From Rubrivivax sp. (GTDB taxonomy: Bacteria > Pseudomonadota > Gammaproteobacteria > Burkholderiales > Burkholderiaceae_C), in the NCBI GenBank assembly GCA_020248945.1, contig JADCGQ010000027.1, positions 1 to 64,000 on the forward strand: a DNA stretch of 64,000 nt. Direction: 5' to 3'. Of this stretch, positions 36,874-47,327 are shown piece after piece. How positions within the stretch are numbered: position 1 is the first letter of the stretch; every line of letters starts with the position of its first letter. Below the pieces are notes generated by a model. It saw only the letters and a program-made list of their open reading frames with translations. It was not told the origin of the DNA and made no database searches. The position numbers were made by a program, and so were the translations under genes.

Positions 36874-37779
36874 TCAATAGCCGCGCGAGCGGTCGACAAG
36901 ATGAAGCAAGGGCGCGCCGGCCTGCAGCGCGCGCAGGTTGGCTGCCACCACGGCGGCGGCGCTGCGCTCGTCGGTGGCGGCGGCGGCGTGCGGCAGCACG
37001 GTCACACGCGGGTGCTGCCAGTACGGGTGGCCAGCGGGCAGCGGTTCGGCCTGGAACACGTCGAGCACGGCGTGGCCGATGTGGCCGGCGTCCAGCGCGG
37101 ACAGCAGGTCGGCGTCGACGACGTGCGCGCCGCGCGCCAGGTTCACGAGGCCAGCGCCGCGGGGCAGCGCGGCCAGGAAGCGCGCGTCGATCAGCCCGCG
37201 CGTCGCCGGAGTCAGCGGCAGCAGGTTGACGACGATCTGCGTTCGGGCCGGTTGCGGCGTGATGTCGCCATCGGCGCGGCCCCAGGTCTGCACCGGGTAG
37301 CCCTGCGCCGCCAGCCGCGCGGCCGCGGCGCCGCCCATCTGGCCGCGGCCGAGCACCAGCACCGGCACCTCGTCGGCACGGCGCTGCGGCAGCGGCTGCC
37401 ACCGCGCTTGCCGCTGCTGCGCCTGGTAGGTGAAGAAACCGCGGTGCAGCGCCAGCACGGCCCACAGCGCGGTCTCGGCCATCGCGGCGTTCATGGCCGG
37501 GTCGACCATGCGCGCGATGGGCACGGCCGGCGGCAGCGTGGCATCGGCCAGCAGCTTGTCGACGCCGGCCCACAGGCTCTGGATCAGGCGCAGGTCGGGC
37601 AGCCGCGCCAGGCGACCGGGCGCGGGGTTGGCCACCACGGCGGCCTCGATGCCGGCCGGCGCGGCGTCGGCCGCGGCGTCGTCGAGCCAGGTGAGGCCGG
37701 GCAACTGGCGCGTCAGCTCAGCGGCCCAGGCCTCGCGTTCGCCGGTGTCGAAGCGGCCGGTGAGCAGCACGCGCATCAC
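36874..37779 (-). CDS. ghrA: 2-hydroxyacid dehydrogenase, glyoxylate/hydroxypyruvate reductase A-like
   Basis: 301-residue NAD(P)-dependent D-2-hydroxyacid dehydrogenase. The nucleotide-binding segment is VLVLGRGQMGGAAAARLAAQG; NLLPLTPATRGLIDARFLAAL and NLARGAHVVDADLL contain the catalytic arginine. LDVFQAEPLPAGHPYW and TVLPHAAAATD carry the catalytic Glu/His. The N-terminal lid (LIQSLWAGVDKLL) resembles GhrA, which reduces glyoxylate and hydroxypyruvate. Its ATG overlaps the pncC stop (ATGA), so it is translationally coupled to the pgpA-pncC block. Confidence 0.85.
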   Translation of the reverse strand: MMRVLLTGRFDTGEREAWAAELTRQLPGLTWLDDAAADAAPAGIEAAVVANPAPGRLARLPDLRLIQSLWAGVDKLLADATLPPAVPIARMVDPAMNAAMAETALWAVLALHRGFFTYQAQQRQARWQPLPQRRADEVPVLVLGRGQMGGAAAARLAAQGYPVQTWGRADGDITPQPARTQIVVNLLPLTPATRGLIDARFLAALPRGAGLVNLARGAHVVDADLLSALDAGHIGHAVLDVFQAEPLPAGHPYWQHPRVTVLPHAAAATDERSAAAVVAANLRALQAGAPLLHLVDRSRGY

Positions 37780-38303
37780 GGGGTCCTCAGGTCGGTATTG
37801 CCGGCTTCAGCGGCTTCAGCGGCTTCAGCCAGGCGCAGCAGCGCCATCGCCACCGTGGCGCCGCGCACGTCGTCGCGGTCGCCACCGAGCTGCAGCCGTT
37901 CGGCCTGCACGGCGCCGGCGCGGCCCCAGGCCAGCCACACGGTGCCCACTGGCTTGCCCGGCACCGCGCCGCCGGGGCCGGCGATGCCGGTCACGGCCAC
38001 GGCCAGCGTGGCACGCGCCTGGGCATGGGCCAGCGCGCCGGCCACCATCGCCCGCGCGACTTCTTCGCTGACGGCGCCGTGGGCGCCGATCAGCGCCGCC
38101 GGCACGCCCAACAGCTCGGTCTTGGCCTCGTTGCTGTAGGTCACGAAGCCACGCTCGAACCAGTCGCTGCTGCCGGCGCGGGCGGTGCAGGCGGCGGCGA
38201 TCAGGCCGCCGGTGCAGCTTTCGGCGGCCGCGAGGCGCTCGCCGCGGGCGCCGAGCGCCAGCGCCAGCCGCTCGACCGCCGGTGCAAAGCTCAGGAGTTC
38301 CAC
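37776..38303 (-). CDS. pncC: CinA-family nicotinamide-nucleotide amidase
   Basis: 175-residue protein consisting of the CinA C-terminal domain only, the PncC type that converts nicotinamide mononucleotide to nicotinate mononucleotide in NAD salvage. Signatures: LAAAESCTGGLIAAACT with the catalytic Ser/Thr region, GSSDWFERGFVTYSNEAK, GAVSEEVARAM and AVTGIAGPGG. I choose the GTG at 38303, preceded by GAGGT and overlapping the pgpA stop by 13 bp, because the domain begins there. The C-terminus has a repetitive LRLAEAAEAAEAGN stretch. Confidence 0.88.
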   Translation of the reverse strand: MELLSFAPAVERLALALGARGERLAAAESCTGGLIAAACTARAGSSDWFERGFVTYSNEAKTELLGVPAALIGAHGAVSEEVARAMVAGALAHAQARATLAVAVTGIAGPGGAVPGKPVGTVWLAWGRAGAVQAERLQLGGDRDDVRGATVAMALLRLAEAAEAAEAGNTDLRTP

Positions 38304-38836
38304 AGCGACCTCGTCAGCGTGATGACGGCCGCCAGCACGAGCAGCGTGCACAGCGCGGCCACCAGGTCGTCGAACAGGATGCCGAAGCCCTGGCGGTGGC
38401 CGATGCCCTCGCCGGGCCGGCGCTTGAAGCGCTGGTCGGCCCAGGCCACCGGGCCGGGCTTGGCGGCGTCGAAGTAGCGGAAGGCGCCAAAGGCCACGAG
38501 CTGCATCCACCAGGGCGCGGGCATCACGAGCCAGAGCACGATCCAGAAGGCCACGATCTCGTCCCAGACGATGGCGCCGGGGTCGGCCACGCCCATGTGC
38601 TGCGCCGTGCGCGTGCAGGCCCACTGGCCCAGCACCAGCGCCGCGGCGATGAGCACGGCCCAGCCGATGGGATCGAGCCAGCGGTCGAGCACCAGGAAGC
38701 TCACCCAGGCCCACAGCGTGCCCACCGTGCCCGGCGCCTTGGGCGCCAGGCCGCTGCCGAAGCCCAGCGCCAGCCAGTGCGCCGGGTGGCGCAGCATGAA
38801 GCGGGCCGTGGGCCGGCTGGGTGCGACGGTGTCCAT
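38291..38836 (-). CDS. pgpA: Phosphatidylglycerophosphatase A
   Basis: 181-residue inner-membrane phosphatase that makes phosphatidylglycerol from its phosphate. Family landmarks are LGFGSGLAPKAPGTVGTLWAW, DPGAIVWDEIVAFW with metal-binding acidic residues, AFGAFRYFDAAKPGPV and GFGILFDDLVAAL. Four hydrophobic helices are visible. The ATG at 38836 is preferred because it follows the thiL stop by 4 nt and gives the usual length; in-frame extension would enter thiL. It precedes pncC with a 13-bp overlap, as in many beta-proteobacteria. Confidence 0.93.
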   Translation of the reverse strand: MDTVAPSRPTARFMLRHPAHWLALGFGSGLAPKAPGTVGTLWAWVSFLVLDRWLDPIGWAVLIAAALVLGQWACTRTAQHMGVADPGAIVWDEIVAFWIVLWLVMPAPWWMQLVAFGAFRYFDAAKPGPVAWADQRFKRRPGEGIGHRQGFGILFDDLVAALCTLLVLAAVITLTRSLWNS

Positions 38837-38840
38837 GGCC

Positions 38841-39806
38841 TCAGGCGAAGTGGTCGAAGGCGCGCTCGGTGAAGACGATGGGCTGGCCGTCGGCATCGAT
38901 CAGGCGCAGGCCGGCCGTCGCTTCGATGCGGCCGACGGGCGTCACCGTGACGCCGGCGCGTGTGCCGGCGGCGCGCACGGCGTCGTCCTGCCCGGGCGGC
39001 GCGGTGAACAGCAGCTCGTAGTCGTCGCCACCGGCCAGCACGCAGGTGTGCTGCAGCGCCCGCGGCATTGCCGCGACGACGGCGCTGCGCGGAATGGCGT
39101 CGACCTCCACCGTGGCGCCCACACCCGAGCGCGCCAGCACGTGGCCGAGGTCGCCGACGAGGCCATCCGAGAGGTCGATGGCGCTCGTGGCCAGGCCGCG
39201 CAGCGCCAGGCCGAGCGCCACGCGCGGCTCGGGCAGCTCCATCGCGCGGCGCACCGCATCGAAGGCGCTGCCGGCGAGCTCGACCGTGCCGCGGAACACC
39301 TCGAGCGCCAGCCGCGCATCGCCCAGCCGGCCGCTCACCCAGAGCGTGTCGCCGGCACGTGCGCCGCTGCGCAGCAGCGCCTGCCCGGGCGGCACCTGGC
39401 CGATCACGGTGATGCACAGGTTCAGCGGCCCGGCGGTGGTGTCGCCGCCGACGAGCTCGATGCCGTGGGCGTCGGCCAAGGCAAACAGGCCGCGCGCCAG
39501 CCCCGCCGCGAAGGCATCGTCGCCCCGCGGCAGCGCCAGCGCCAGCGTGAAGGCCAGCGGCTCGGCACCGCAGGCGGCGAGGTCACTCAGGTTGACGGCC
39601 AGCGCCTTGTGGCCCAGCCGCTCGGGCGCCACGGTGCTGAGGAAGTGCCGGCCCTCGACCAGCATGTCGCTCGACACCGCCAGCTGCTGCCCCGGCGCGG
39701 GCGTCAGCAGCGCGCAGTCGTCGCCCACGCCCAGGGCCACCGCAGCGGCCGCGCGGCGGCCCGGCCGCGTGAAGTGGCGCGCGATGAGCTCGAACTCGCC
39801 CGCCAC
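38841..39806 (-). CDS. thiL: Thiamine-monophosphate kinase
   Basis: 321-residue enzyme making thiamine diphosphate from thiamine monophosphate and ATP. The N-terminal signature GEFELIARHF and the Mg-binding GVGDDCALL are present. AVSSDMLVEGRHF, VNLSDLAACGAEPLAFTLAL and AIDLSDGLVGDLGHVL follow, with the late GGDDYELLFTAPPG. The start is GTG at 39806, just after the upstream regulator stop (TAG, minus strand). The thiL-pgpA-pncC order is typical of proteobacteria. Translation may be coupled to the preceding response-regulator gene. Confidence 0.95.
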   Translation of the reverse strand: MAGEFELIARHFTRPGRRAAAAVALGVGDDCALLTPAPGQQLAVSSDMLVEGRHFLSTVAPERLGHKALAVNLSDLAACGAEPLAFTLALALPRGDDAFAAGLARGLFALADAHGIELVGGDTTAGPLNLCITVIGQVPPGQALLRSGARAGDTLWVSGRLGDARLALEVFRGTVELAGSAFDAVRRAMELPEPRVALGLALRGLATSAIDLSDGLVGDLGHVLARSGVGATVEVDAIPRSAVVAAMPRALQHTCVLAGGDDYELLFTAPPGQDDAVRAAGTRAGVTVTPVGRIEATAGLRLIDADGQPIVFTERAFDHFA

Positions 39807-39811
39807 CGCGC

Positions 39812-40474
39812 CTAGCCCTTGCCCATGGCGGCCAGCACGTTGGCCAGCTCGACCGCGCTCTTGACCTGCATCTTGTCGAACACCCGCGCGCGGTGCACCT
39901 CCACCGTGCGCACCGAGATGTCCAGCGCGTCGGCGATCAGCTTGTTCGGCTTGCCCTCGATCACGAGGCGCATCACCTCGCGCTCGCGCTCGGTGAGCTC
40001 GGCCAGCCGCGTGCGCACACCACCGGCACTGTCGCGCGCGGCCAGCGCAGCGGCGCTGGCGGCCAGCGCCTGCTCGATGCGGTCGACCAGCGTGTTGTTG
40101 GAGAACGGTTTCTCGACGAAGTCGAAGGCCCCGCGCTTGACCGTGGCCACCGCGGTGGGCACGTCGCCGTGGCCGGTGAGAAAGATCACCGGCAGCAGCG
40201 GCAGCAGGCCCTCGTCGGCCAGCCGCTCGAAGAGGGCCAGGCCGCTCATGCCGGGCATGCGCATGTCGAGCACCAGGCAGGCCGGCGCCATCGGCCAGGC
40301 GGCGCGGCCGGGAGCGCGTTGCTCGGCCAGCCAGGCCGCGAAGGCCTCGGCGCTGGCGTAGCCCTCGCTGAGCAGCCGGCGCGAGCGCAGCAGCCAGGCC
40401 AGTGCATCGCGCACGACGTCTTCGTCATCGACCAGGTACACCACCGGGATGCCGGCGGCGGGGCTCGAGCTCAC
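39812..40474 (-). CDS. FixJ/DctR-like response regulator
   Basis: 220-residue regulator. The receiver domain begins VVYLVDDEDVVRDALAWLL, with phospho-acceptor D70 in CLVLDMRMPGMSG and the conserved lysine in FDFVEKPFSN. A LuxR-type helix-turn-helix (about residues 155-215) contains LTEREREVMRLVIEGKPNK and ISVRTVEVHRARVFDKM. The start is GTG at 40474, overlapping the kinase stop by 4 nt, so the pair is translationally coupled. Pairing with a DctS-like sensor and position next to maeB suggest control of C4-dicarboxylate or malate use; this is inference. Confidence 0.9.
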   Translation of the reverse strand: MSSSPAAGIPVVYLVDDEDVVRDALAWLLRSRRLLSEGYASAEAFAAWLAEQRAPGRAAWPMAPACLVLDMRMPGMSGLALFERLADEGLLPLLPVIFLTGHGDVPTAVATVKRGAFDFVEKPFSNNTLVDRIEQALAASAAALAARDSAGGVRTRLAELTEREREVMRLVIEGKPNKLIADALDISVRTVEVHRARVFDKMQVKSAVELANVLAAMGKG

Positions 40475-42657
40475 GGGCGGGAGGAGGTCTGGGCTGAGGG
40501 GCCCGCAGTGTCGCCGCTTTCGGCGCGGGCGGGCATCGGGTCCGGCCTTGAGCCGGCGCTGGGTTCGGCCCCCGCCGAGCGCGCCACCGGCAGCGAGAAG
40601 CGGAACGCCGCTCCGCGCCCGTCGGCCTCGATGCCGGGGCCGAAGCTCAGCGCGCCGCCGTGCTGTTCGGCCACCGTGCGGCACAGGCTCAGGCCCAGGC
40701 CCATGCCCTCGGCGCGGGTGCTGAAGAAGGGCGTGAACAGACGTGCTGCCACTTCGGGCGGGATGCCGGGGCCGCGGTCGGCCACGGTGAAGCGCACACG
40801 GCGGCCGTCGGGCTCGGCCTCGGCCGCCAGCACCAGCACGCGCTCGGCCGGCTCGGTGTCGCCCTCCATGGCCTGGATGCCGTTGCGGCCGAGGTTCAGC
40901 AGCACCTGCTCGACCATCGTGCGGTCGCAGCGCACCGAGGGCAGCCGCGCAGGCGCGTCGGGCAGCCGCACCTCGATGCGCGTGCCGCTCTTGCGCGCCT
41001 GCAAGCGCACCAGCGGCATCACGGCCTCGAACAGGTCTTCGGCGCCGAGGCTCTCGTGCTGCTGCTCGCGCCGCCGCACGAAGGCATGCACGCTCTTGAT
41101 CACGCGGCCGGCGCGGTCGGCCTGCTCGGCGATGCGCGCCAGCGCCTGCTGCAGCATCGGGCGCAGTTCGGGGTCGGCGGCCGCGGCCTCGTCGTCGATC
41201 AGGTTCAGCGAGCCGCTGGCGTAGCTGGCGATGGCGGCGAGCGGCTGGTTGAGCTCGTGGCTCAGCAGCGAGGCCATCTCGCCCACGGTGGCCAGGCGCG
41301 CGCTGGCCTGCAGCCGCTCCTGCTGCTGGCGCGAGAGGTCTTCGACGCGGCGCTGGTTGCTCAGGTCGACGACGGCGCTCATCCAGCCGGTCTGCTGGCC
41401 GTCGCGGTCGACCAGCGGCGCCTCGTAGACCATGACCGGAAAGCGCTCGCCGTTGCTGCGCATGAACACCGTCTCGTAGCCTTCGCGTGCCTCGTTGGCG
41501 AGGCGGCCCGGGCCCTCGAGCCGCAGGCGCTGGCGCTGGCGGTACTCGGCCACGAACTCGGGGGGCCAGTAGGGCTGCACCTCGGGCTCGGCGGCCTCGC
41601 TGCCTGTTCCGCGTGTCGCCGGCCACAGCAGCTGCTGCTGCGAAAAGCCCACCATCGTGCAGAAGGCCGGGTTGGCGTAGGTGACGCGGCCCTGCAGGTC
41701 GCGCGCGCGCAGGCCGGTGGGCAGGGAGTCTTCCATCGCGCGGCGCAGCGCCAGCGCCTCGGCCAGCGCACGCTCGGCCTCGGCGCGGCGGCGGCCGTCG
41801 CGCGCCAGCAGCGCCACCACCGCGAAGAGGGCCAGCGACAGGCCCAGCACCAGCCCGGTGGTCAGGTTGGGCACGATGCTCGGCCGGCCGCGCAGGCTGT
41901 CGGCGCGCACCAGCACCGAAAAGCCCGGCAGGTCGATCACCTGGCGCGACACGAACACGCCGGCACCGCGGGCCGGCCCTGTGCGGGCCAGCCGCGTGCC
42001 ATCGGCCTCGACCAGCGTCAGCTCGTAGCCGGCGGCCAGGGGTTCGCTGGGCATCTGCTCGATCACGCGGGTCAGCGAGAAGCTGCCCAGCAGCACGCCG
42101 CCACCCGCCGCCGGCGACAGCGGCACGCACAGGTCGACCACTTCGGAGCCCAGCCCGCCCGGCAGCGGCACGAAGTACGAGCGCGAGAAGCTCGGCGCGC
42201 CGGCGATGCGCGCCGCGCTGCAGGCCAGCTCGGCCTCGGCGCTGAGCGCCGTGCGCGGCATCTGTGCAAAGAGCGTGGGTGCGTAGGGGGTGTCCTGGGC
42301 GCGCCGCAGCAGGAAGTCGTCGTTGCGCCACTCCACGCGTTCCAGGCCCTGGCGCGCCTGCAGGAACTCGGCGGCGCTGGCGTCCTGCGCAGGCTGGCTG
42401 GCCAGGAAGGCCAGCGACTGCAGCGCGCGCGCCTGGCGCAGCAGCTCGCGCTTGATCTCGCTGCTGGCCAGCGTGGCCACGCGCTCGGCCTCGTCCTGCG
42501 CGCGGCCCGACTCGTAGCTGAGCGACAGCACCACCAGCAGCGACTGCGCCACCACCAGCAGCGCCATCAGCGCCGTCCACAGCAGCACGCGGCGCGCGCG
42601 CCCACGCGGCGCCAGGCGCACGGGCGGGCGCACGGCCGGGTTCAGGGGCGGGGCCAT
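40471..42657 (-). CDS. DctS-like PAS sensor histidine kinase
   Basis: 728-residue membrane kinase. Two membrane helices (about residues 24-48 and 275-300) enclose a periplasmic sensor domain of roughly 225 residues, followed by a PAS domain (about 315-440) and a catalytic core. The histidine is H467 in SHELNQPLAAIASYASG, the FixL/DctB-type H box; the N box is LLNLGRNGIQAM and the G boxes DRGPGIPPEVAARLF and GMGLGLSLCRT. This layout matches Rhodobacter DctS. The tail after the kinase domain is low-complexity. It is divergent from maeB across 115 bp, which may be a target of its regulator. Confidence 0.88.
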   Translation of the reverse strand: MAPPLNPAVRPPVRLAPRGRARRVLLWTALMALLVVAQSLLVVLSLSYESGRAQDEAERVATLASSEIKRELLRQARALQSLAFLASQPAQDASAAEFLQARQGLERVEWRNDDFLLRRAQDTPYAPTLFAQMPRTALSAEAELACSAARIAGAPSFSRSYFVPLPGGLGSEVVDLCVPLSPAAGGGVLLGSFSLTRVIEQMPSEPLAAGYELTLVEADGTRLARTGPARGAGVFVSRQVIDLPGFSVLVRADSLRGRPSIVPNLTTGLVLGLSLALFAVVALLARDGRRRAEAERALAEALALRRAMEDSLPTGLRARDLQGRVTYANPAFCTMVGFSQQQLLWPATRGTGSEAAEPEVQPYWPPEFVAEYRQRQRLRLEGPGRLANEAREGYETVFMRSNGERFPVMVYEAPLVDRDGQQTGWMSAVVDLSNQRRVEDLSRQQQERLQASARLATVGEMASLLSHELNQPLAAIASYASGSLNLIDDEAAAADPELRPMLQQALARIAEQADRAGRVIKSVHAFVRRREQQHESLGAEDLFEAVMPLVRLQARKSGTRIEVRLPDAPARLPSVRCDRTMVEQVLLNLGRNGIQAMEGDTEPAERVLVLAAEAEPDGRRVRFTVADRGPGIPPEVAARLFTPFFSTRAEGMGLGLSLCRTVAEQHGGALSFGPGIEADGRGAAFRFSLPVARSAGAEPSAGSRPDPMPARAESGDTAGPSAQTSSRP

Positions 42658-42733
42658 GCGTCGAGTATCCGCAGCCTGCGGACAAAACAGCTACGCAATT
42701 CCTCGTACGGAATCGGGCGCGGGCGCGCGGGAG

Positions 42734-42747
42734 GCGACTCCTACAAT
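42734..42747 (+). promoter_or_regulatory. maeB: GCGACTCCTACAAT box, probable maeB promoter
   Basis: Variant of the recurring box, here 25 nt before the maeB ATG with a normal CAGGAG ribosome-binding site in between. It therefore gives a leadered transcript, unlike the copies before leuS and the flavoprotein gene. Confidence 0.45.
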
Positions 42748-42772
42748 GAATTCACGCCAGGAGACAACACGA

Positions 42773-45142
<2,370 letters not shown>

Positions 45143-45159
45143 GCGCGATTTCACGCGAA

Positions 45160-45197
45160 CAGGCCGAGGCCGGTCATCAATTGCGGCCGGCGGCCTG
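45160..45197 (+). terminator. Imperfect hairpin downstream of maeB
   Basis: CAGGCCG and CGGCCTG (45160-45166 and 45191-45197) bracket further GGCCGG/CGGCCGG pairing. No T-run follows, so it may be only a weak terminator. The rest of the 281-bp gap to 45423 has no recognisable gene. Confidence 0.35.
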
Positions 45198-45423
45198 ATT
45201 GACGCGGCCTTACGGCGCCGTGCAAACGCCCTGGCGGGCCTTGCCGGCGCACCGGAACTTCTTCAGAACACGGCGCTCACAGCCATGTGAGTGCCCACTG
45301 ATAACCCTGCGTCACCGCCCCAAACCAGGGCAGCGCCTTGAGTTTTTGGGGGGCTGAGGCTAACATCCTCGTTTGATCTTTCAGGGTTTTCCCGTGTTCT
45401 GGACCGGATCGGAGGCTGCGGCG

Positions 45424-45840
45424 GTGACTTCTCCAGGGAGTGCACTGCGGGCGCTGCAGGGGCTGCGGACGCTGGCGCTGGGCGCTGCGACGGTGGCTGC
45501 CGTGGCGCTGTCGCCGGCCTGGGCCCGAACGCCGGATCAGCCCGGGGTCGGTGCTCCCGTGGCGCTGTCCGCCTTGCCCCCTGAAGCCCGGCAGACCCAT
45601 CGGCTCATCCTGGCCGGCGGCCCATTTCCGTACTCGAAGGACGGCACGGTGTTCTTCAACCGCGAACGGCATCTGCCGCCGCGGCCGCGCGGCCAGTACC
45701 GCGAGTACACCGTGCGCACGCCGGGTCTGTCGCACCGGGGAGCCCGCCGCATCGTCTGCGGCGGCCTGCCGCCGACGCAGCCCGAAGCCTGCTACTACAC
45801 CGCCGACCACTACAACAGCTTCAAGCGCATCGAGCCCTGA
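45424..45840 (+). CDS. Secreted guanyl-type ribonuclease (RNase Sa/T1-barnase superfamily)
   Basis: 138-residue secreted ribonuclease. Signal peptide residues 1-30 (LRTLALGAATVAAVALSPAWA), mature domain about 60-138. Aligned by eye with RNase Sa: catalytic base E94 in QYREYTV, R109 in GARRIVCGG and general acid H129 in YYTADHYNSF. The E-R spacing is 15, as in RNase Sa, with a small insertion before the histidine. CGGAGG lies 8 nt before the GTG at 45424, which starts the signal peptide cleanly; GTG 45394 is an alternative. The barstar gene follows, so the pair works as toxic exoenzyme and inhibitor, or scavenges RNA. Confidence 0.85.
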   Translation: MTSPGSALRALQGLRTLALGAATVAAVALSPAWARTPDQPGVGAPVALSALPPEARQTHRLILAGGPFPYSKDGTVFFNRERHLPPRPRGQYREYTVRTPGLSHRGARRIVCGGLPPTQPEACYYTADHYNSFKRIEP

Positions 45841-45921
45841 CCGCCCCACCGGAAGACCTGCGCCATGAACGCCGCCACCGATCACACCCTTCTTCTACCG
45901 CCACCCAGGAGGATCGCGACC

Positions 45922-46317
45922 ATGGAGTTGCAGACCATCCGACCCAACCTCGTGCAGGCCATCCGGGCCTACCGGGTTGACGACCTGATGACCGCGTCGC
46001 AAGCCGTCGGCCATCATTTCCTGTACGCCAACCTTTCTGGCGCACAGACCAAGCAGGACGTGCTCGACGGCATCGCCGCGGCGTTCACGTTCCCGCCGCA
46101 CTTCGGCAAGAACATCGACGCGCTCTACGACTGCATGACCGACCTCGTGCACAAGAGCGGCCAGCAGCCGGGCTTCGTCGTCGTGCTCGAGCAGTTGCCC
46201 GACAACCCGCGCTTCGACCGCGAGGCGCGCGAGCAGCTGCTCGACGTGTTCCGCGACGCCGCCGAGTTCTGGGGTGACCGACGGATCCCGTTCCGATGTT
46301 TCTATTCTTTTCAGTAG
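45922..46317 (+). CDS. Barstar-family ribonuclease inhibitor
   Basis: 131-residue barstar-like protein expected to bind and block the ribonuclease in the cytoplasm. The core FTFPPHFGKNIDALYDCMTDL is the barstar signature (Asp-Ala-Leu-x-Asp in the inhibitory helix). VVVLEQLPDNPRFDREAREQLL follows the usual strand-helix order. The ATG at 45922 has AGGAGG 9 nt upstream; a longer ATG at 45865 lacks such a site. The gene begins 81 bp after the ribonuclease stop on the same strand. There is no signal peptide, consistent with an internal immunity role. Confidence 0.85.
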   Translation: MELQTIRPNLVQAIRAYRVDDLMTASQAVGHHFLYANLSGAQTKQDVLDGIAAAFTFPPHFGKNIDALYDCMTDLVHKSGQQPGFVVVLEQLPDNPRFDREAREQLLDVFRDAAEFWGDRRIPFRCFYSFQ

Positions 46318-46352
46318 CCCGCTCCCAGGAAATCGGGTCATGGGAGCGGGCT
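46316..46352. terminator. 12-bp perfect hairpin after barstar
   Basis: AGCCCGCTCCCA and TGGGAGCGGGCT pair perfectly with a 13-nt loop, starting within the barstar stop codon. Neither strand has a T-run directly after it, so it could be a terminator of the GC type or an mRNA-stabilising element. The remaining DNA to ksgA at 46542 holds only a doubtful 75-codon frame. Confidence 0.55.
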
Positions 46353-46541
46353 GCTGAAACGGCCCCTACGACGACAACGCTGCCGGCCGCTGCCGGCACC
46401 GCGCCTGCCAAGCCGGCAGCCGCCAAGGTGGTGCCCAAGAACGGCACCAATCCGAACTTCGGCATGAACATGCCGATGATGAGCAGCGCCTTCGATACCG
46501 CGGCCTGGTTGTCCGCGGCGTGAAGACCGCCTGAGCGACGC

Positions 46542-47327
46542 TCAGGCGCGCGCCAGCGCCACGTACTCGGCCACGGGTACTTCTTCGGCGCGGCGCTGCA
46601 CATCGAACGGCACGCCGGGCGCGTGCTGCTCGATCCAGTGGCCCAGCGTGTGGCGCAGCAGCTTGCGCCGCTGCGAAAACGCGCTGGCCACCAGCGCACC
46701 CAGGCGCGCCCGGTCGACGCCGGCCACGCTGTCGGCCGGCCGGGGCTGCATGCGCACCACGGCCGAGTCCACGCGCGGCGGCGGGTCGAAGGCCTCGGGC
46801 GGCACGTCGAGCACGGCCTCGATCGCGTAGCGCCACTGCAGCATCACCGACAACCGGCCGTAGTCCTTGCCGCCCGGCGCGGCCGCCATGCGGTCGACCA
46901 CTTCCTTCTGCAGCATGAAGTGCTGGTCCTGCACGAGGTGCGCCACCGGCAGCAGGTGAAAGAGGATCGGGCTCGAGATGTTGTACGGCAGGTTGCCCAC
47001 CACGCGCAGCGCACGGCCGGCAGTGGCCGCCAGCGCGGCGAAGTCGACCTTCAGCACGTCGGCCTCGATGACCTCGAGCCCGGCGCGCGCGGCGCCGGTG
47101 CGGCGCAGGCGCGCGGCGAGGTCGCGGTCGAGCTCGATCACCGTCAGCGCGCCGGCGCGTTCGAGCAGCGGCTGCGTCATCGCGCCGAGGCCGGGGCCGA
47201 TCTCGACGAGGGCATCGCCCGGGCGCGGTTGGATGGCGCGCACGATGTCGCCGATCACGCCCTCGTCGGCCAGGAAGTGCTGGCCGAAGCGCTTCTTCGC
47301 GACGGGCGCGCCGCGGCCGCCCGACAT
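46542..47327 (-). CDS. rsmA: 16S rRNA (A1518/A1519) dimethyltransferase
   Basis: 261-residue KsgA/RsmA methyltransferase that dimethylates two adenines in the 3' hairpin of 16S rRNA. The N-terminus [15 protein letters not shown] is diagnostic; SAM motif I is [15 protein letters not shown] and motif IV is [15 protein letters not shown]. The C-terminal domain contains [13 protein letters not shown]. The ATG at 47327 overlaps the surA stop by one base (TGATG), so it is coupled. lptD-surA-rsmA is a common proteobacterial operon; pdxA, sometimes present between them, is missing here. Confidence 0.95.
   Translation of the reverse strand: MSGGRGAPVAKKRFGQHFLADEGVIGDIVRAIQPRPGDALVEIGPGLGAMTQPLLERAGALTVIELDRDLAARLRRTGAARAGLEVIEADVLKVDFAALAATAGRALRVVGNLPYNISSPILFHLLPVAHLVQDQHFMLQKEVVDRMAAAPGGKDYGRLSVMLQWRYAIEAVLDVPPEAFDPPPRVDSAVVRMQPRPADSVAGVDRARLGALVASAFSQRRKLLRHTLGHWIEQHAPGVPFDVQRRAEEVPVAEYVALARA

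Noticed and set aside
46296..46523. 75-codon frame overlapping the end of barstar and the 12-bp hairpin
   Set aside because: No ribosome-binding site, starts inside barstar and crosses the hairpin; the sequence is Ala/Pro/Thr-rich without a known family. It remains possible but unsupported.
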